In this document: positions 40,612-44,125 of the stretch, in pieces
How the letters are laid out: every line of letters begins with the position of its first letter
Position numbering within the stretch: the stretch's first letter is position 1
Notes under the pieces: model-generated
Told to the model about the DNA's origin: nothing
Database searches by the model: none
What the model saw: only the letters and a program-made list of their open reading frames with translations
Translations under genes and position numbers: made by a program
DNA from: an uncultured Selenomonadaceae bacterium
Lineage (GTDB): Bacteria > Bacillota > Negativicutes > Selenomonadales > Selenomonadaceae
Assembly (NCBI GenBank): GCA_945873565.1
Contig: CAMCDL010000002.1
Coordinates: forward strand, 1 to 44,125
Length of the DNA: 44,125 nt
Reading direction: 5' to 3'

Positions 40612-41289
40612 TTATCTTGACCTCTCTCTGATTTCCCTTAGCCTTTCCACCAGATGCTCCCTCAGTCTTTCCTCAAGCTCCAGCAGAGAATCTGAATCAA
40701 AGGTATAATTCATTTCCGGAATATTCTTTATGCGGGCCTCACCGTAAAACTCGCTGCGGAACTCATTGTAGTAAATAATAAAATTGCTTTCTAGTGCAAA
40801 ATCCGAATAATCAAAAATAATATAAGATCCATTCAGCACCCTCACTGGCCTGTCCGGGGTTATAAACAGCTCAAAGCCCTCTAAAACTGGCGGAAGATGG
40901 GGTTTGTAATCCCAGGCTGTTATATTCTGTTCCCGCATAATATAGCTCAGTGTCTCTGGATTATATTGACCAAGATCGTGGATACTCTGCTCAAGATAAT
41001 GCCTCAGATATCCTTCAAAAACTTCCAGCTTATCAGTTATGTACTGCATCAGGCAGAATTCTGTTAGTCCAATCCTGATTTTAAACTTATACTCCCTGGT
41101 CTCCTCATGAAAATAAGCCAATGCGCTCCTATGGCATGATTCATTTTCATATGCAAAAAGCTCATAGCTATCACCATTTTCAGCATCAATATGCCTGAGC
41201 TTAAAACCATGCAGGTCCTCTGGCAGACCATCCTTGTATTCCCAGCCATCAGTTTCAGTTTTTATCTGTTCAACCAGTTCAGCCTTCAT
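40612..41289 (-). CDS. Uncharacterised protein with two internal repeats
   Basis: GWEYKDGLPEDLHGFKL repeated as AWDYKPHLPPVLEGFEL about 110 aa later, with similar C-terminal helices; start M at 41289. Confidence 0.8.
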   Translation of the reverse strand: MKAELVEQIKTETDGWEYKDGLPEDLHGFKLRHIDAENGDSYELFAYENESCHRSALAYFHEETREYKFKIRIGLTEFCLMQYITDKLEVFEGYLRHYLEQSIHDLGQYNPETLSYIMREQNITAWDYKPHLPPVLEGFELFITPDRPVRVLNGSYIIFDYSDFALESNFIIYYNEFRSEFYGEARIKNIPEMNYTFDSDSLLELEERLREHLVERLREIRERSR

Positions 41290-41349
41290 AATATTCCCCA
41301 CATAGAAAGAAGCTGCAGCATAGTTTGCAGCAGCCCCTATAATCACACA

Positions 41350-42315
41350 TTAATTGAAATATACAACAGCATCCTCAGGCTTTTCAGTCTGCTTGAAGGA
41401 TTCAACCTTCATTTTGAGACTTTCTACCTCACCGTTTGATTCATATTTCAAATACACAGTACCTACAATCTCACCCCATTTGCGCTGATTCTTGGAAGAG
41501 TCAAGCTGCTTAAAAGCAGGGCCAGTTGAAGGTATTCCGAGAAACATCATATCCTCTGCACAGCAGGCCATACCTACACGGCCAACTGCATAAAGGTCCT
41601 GTCCATTCTTGCGGGCTGAACATAAATAACCCTCAAAACGGATACGCTTTTTATCATAGTGCTCTGGATTGTCCTGCAAATCAACAAACCAGGCACCATA
41701 GTCCTCCTGAATGATCTCAATAGGATCAGCATCAAGAGAGAATGGAAGCTCAGGAGGCTCCTCCACAAAATCCTCAATATCGGACTCAAAAATAACCTGA
41801 GCTCCGCGATTAACCACGCGGATATTGCGACGGATATCCTGCTGACGGGTATTCTTATCACACCGATTAAAAATTATCAGCTCACAGAATCTGAACAGAT
41901 CAACAAATCGGTCCTTCATATTCTTCTGATAAACCTCAAAGGTATCAGCATTGACCATGCCAATAGTCTGGAACACAAACCATCTGTCTGGCAGAGCCAT
42001 ATTCATAAACTCATTGGTATTCCACATACCATTAAGCTCAATAATTACACTGCTAGGCTTATATTTATCATTTAGATTCTTGAAAAACTCAGCACTGAGC
42101 TCCTCCTCATCCTCAACAACTACCAGCTTGGAATGCTTTTCCTCCAGGAGTTCATCCTCAAGCTCCTCTTCGCCCTCCTCGCCCATAATAATAAGATTGC
42201 ATTCGTTCTGCGCAAATTGATTGTTCTCTAAAAAATCCTTCATGACTGTGGTCTTTCCGCTCTCCAGAAGGCCCATGAAGATATAAACTGGAATATCCGG
42301 TCTGTTATTTGCCAT
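41350..42315 (-). CDS. CobW-like GTPase fused to a DUF1980/TIGR03943-like C-terminal domain
   Basis: Walker A GLLESGKTT, FNRCDKN; C-terminal WFVDLQDNPEHYDKKRIRFEGYLCS..GRVGMACCAEDMMFLGI. Confidence 0.75.
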   Translation of the reverse strand: MANNRPDIPVYIFMGLLESGKTTVMKDFLENNQFAQNECNLIIMGEEGEEELEDELLEEKHSKLVVVEDEEELSAEFFKNLNDKYKPSSVIIELNGMWNTNEFMNMALPDRWFVFQTIGMVNADTFEVYQKNMKDRFVDLFRFCELIIFNRCDKNTRQQDIRRNIRVVNRGAQVIFESDIEDFVEEPPELPFSLDADPIEIIQEDYGAWFVDLQDNPEHYDKKRIRFEGYLCSARKNGQDLYAVGRVGMACCAEDMMFLGIPSTGPAFKQLDSSKNQRKWGEIVGTVYLKYESNGEVESLKMKVESFKQTEKPEDAVVYFN

Positions 42316-42317
42316 TT

Positions 42318-43355
42318 TTACTCTCCCAAAAACAGTTCCTTCAGACTATCCTCGTGCAGCTTGCTGCCAATTACACAGAAACGTCCAGTATAATCAGCTG
42401 CTCCGCATTCCACGCTGCTCTCACCAGGTACATAATTGAAATGCAGCCATTCGCCATCATTTACAGACCTTACAATACCCTTAGCACGCAGAATAACACC
42501 GTATTCATCAGCATTTACCAGATCCTGCATAATCTCCTTGAGCTCATCTGCAGAGAACTTTCTTGTAGTCTCCATACCCCAGCTGGTAAATACATCATCA
42601 GCATGATGATGGTGGTGATGATCATGATCATGGTCATGATGACAGCTGCACTCTGGGTCAGTGCACTCACCATCGTGATGATGGTGTTCGTGGTCATGAT
42701 GATGATGCTCATGCTCGTGGTCATGATGATGGTGCTCATGCTCCTCAGCCTCTACAGAAAGAAGCTCGCTATGACTCAGCGCATCAAGAATCTGTTCACC
42801 GCTGATTTCATCCCAAGGAGTTGTAACGATTGGAGCCTTTTCATTGAAGGAACGAATAATTTCAATAGTCTCAGCCAGCTTCTTTTCATTAGCATCCTGG
42901 CTACGGCTCAGAACGATGCAGTCAGCATGAGCAATCTGGTCTGTAAAGAACTCGCCATAGTTCCTAGCATACATCTTGCACTTCTTAGCATGAACAACTG
43001 CTATGCTTCCTTCTATAACTACATTCTCGTTGCATACCTTCGCAACAGCCTTCTTAACATCAGACAGCTTGCCTACACCAGATGGCTCGATAATGATGCG
43101 CTCAGGATGGTAGGTTTCCATTACCTGCTTCAGTGATTCTTCAAAATCACCAACCAGAGAGCAGCAGATACAGCCAGAGTTAATCTCCTTTATTTCAACG
43201 CCAGCATTCTTCATAAATCCGCCATCGATGGCAATTTCACCAAACTCATTCTCAATAAGACAAATCTTGTCCTTAAAACCGTCAGAAATCAGCTTCTGGA
43301 TAAGGGTAGTCTTGCCTGCGCCCAGAAAACCAGAAAAAATATTAATTTTAGTCAT
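42318..43355 (-). CDS. CobW/COG0523-family GTPase (metallochaperone type) with His-rich segment
   Basis: FSGFLGAGKTTLIQKL, INSGCICCSLVGDF (GCICC), IIEPSGVG; HEHHHHDHEHEHHHHDHEHHHHDGECTDPECSCHHDHDHDHHHHHH. Confidence 0.93.
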   Translation of the reverse strand: MTKINIFSGFLGAGKTTLIQKLISDGFKDKICLIENEFGEIAIDGGFMKNAGVEIKEINSGCICCSLVGDFEESLKQVMETYHPERIIIEPSGVGKLSDVKKAVAKVCNENVVIEGSIAVVHAKKCKMYARNYGEFFTDQIAHADCIVLSRSQDANEKKLAETIEIIRSFNEKAPIVTTPWDEISGEQILDALSHSELLSVEAEEHEHHHHDHEHEHHHHDHEHHHHDGECTDPECSCHHDHDHDHHHHHHADDVFTSWGMETTRKFSADELKEIMQDLVNADEYGVILRAKGIVRSVNDGEWLHFNYVPGESSVECGAADYTGRFCVIGSKLHEDSLKELFLGE

Positions 43356-43369
43356 TTATACTCTCTCCT

Positions 43370-43942
43370 TCAATCCATAAAAGTAATATTGCAATTTTCC
43401 AGCGACTTGATGCGTGCCAGTGATTCCAGTCTATAACCAGCATCTTTAAGCTTCTGAGCTCCTTGCTGGAATGATTTTTCAATCACTATACCTATACCAG
43501 CAATCTCACAGCCTGCCTGCTTAACAATGTCTATAAGTCCCAGCGCAGCATTTCCGTCAGCCAGGAAATCATCTATTATGAGAACACGTTCGCCCTTGTT
43601 CAGGAATTTCTTGAGAATATACACCTGCTTGCTTTCCTTCTTGGTAAAAGAAAAAACATCACAGGTATAAGCCTCCTCCTTCATCAGGACTGATTTATTC
43701 TTTCTAGCAAAAACCAGCTTAACCTCCAGTTCATGGGCTGCAGGCAGTGCCATAGCAATTCCGGATGATTCAATAGTTACTACCTTATCAATCTTTTCAT
43801 CAGCAAAACGCTGGGCAAACTCATGACCAATTGCATAAGTAAGCTTAGGATCAATCTGATGATTAACAAAAGAATCTACCTTCAGGATATTGCCTGGAAG
43901 GCAGAAGCCCTCTTTCAGAATGGTATCTTTTAAAAGCTGCAT
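43370..43942 (-). CDS. xpt: Xanthine phosphoribosyltransferase
   Basis: LKVDSFVNHQIDPKL..VVTIESSGIAMALPAA..VLIIDDFLADGNAALGLIDI. Confidence 0.95.
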   Translation of the reverse strand: MQLLKDTILKEGFCLPGNILKVDSFVNHQIDPKLTYAIGHEFAQRFADEKIDKVVTIESSGIAMALPAAHELEVKLVFARKNKSVLMKEEAYTCDVFSFTKKESKQVYILKKFLNKGERVLIIDDFLADGNAALGLIDIVKQAGCEIAGIGIVIEKSFQQGAQKLKDAGYRLESLARIKSLENCNITFMD

Positions 43943-43974
43943 TATGGTATCTCCTCAAATAAGTATGTTACATT

Positions 43975-44003
43975 ATTATATACCTTAGCGATAATATAAA
44001 CAA
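43975..44003 (-). promoter_or_regulatory. Promoter of the xpt-to-larC run
   Basis: TTGTTT (43998-44003) - 17 nt - TATAAT (43975-43980). Confidence 0.65.
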
Positions 44004-44088
44004 GTTTAAGAACAGCCTAGTTTTTTATTCAAAAATAATAATAAAATTGGTGTTATCATCTTGTAACGAATCTGCATAAGTGCTATAC

Positions 44089-44121
44089 CTGTCTCTTATA
44101 CACATCTGACGCTGCCGACGA
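44089..44121 (+). other. Nextera transposase mosaic end plus read-2 adapter, sequencing artefact
   Basis: CTGTCTCTTATACACATCTGACGCTGCCGACGA, identical to the known adapter sequence. Confidence 0.97.
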
Positions 44122-44125
44122 TATG

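Noticed and set aside
42309-43136. Plus-strand 275-aa Met/Val-rich ORF opposite the CobW gene
   Set aside because: Reverse reading of the His-codon repeats (gtg/atg runs), not a real membrane protein.
43943-44088. Purine riboswitch expected upstream of xpt
   Set aside because: The promoter leaves only ~30 nt of leader and no aptamer-like sequence is seen.

Overview
The window is a 44 kb bacterial contig-like segment, Firmicutes-type by gene content. Almost every convincing gene is on the minus strand. Read in transcription order (high to low coordinate), it holds: (1) a tight 9-gene run: xpt, a His-rich CobW GTPase, a CobW-like/DUF1980-like fusion, an internally duplicated unknown protein, a NdpA-like nucleoid protein, HflX with an N-terminal JAMM-like motif, a methionine-gamma-lyase-like 'aluminum resistance' protein, larB and larC; (2) a trp operon in the unusual order F-C-B-A-E-G, without trpD and followed by thiM, behind a leader that looks like one T-box Stem I feeding two T-box/terminator modules; (3) two small unknown membrane proteins; (4) an FMN-riboswitch rib operon (ribD-ribE-ribBA-ribH) running into yfcE and hslO; (5) rpmB; (6) a 999-aa REC-GGDEF-EAL-REC-GGDEF-PAS protein followed by tcdA; (7) rel plus an MBL hydrolase; (8) fur-hemZ-hisS-aspS; (9) murB plus a CYTH protein; (10) a BCAA operon ilvN-ilvC-leuC-leuD-leuB-ilvB ending in rmlA. 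A truncated HicB-like antitoxin lies at the left edge on the plus strand. The right edge ends in 33 nt identical to the Nextera transposase/read-2 adapter, which is an assembly artefact. No rRNA, tRNA, CRISPR array, prophage or transposon was seen. Family calls come from reading motifs by eye; no database search was run.
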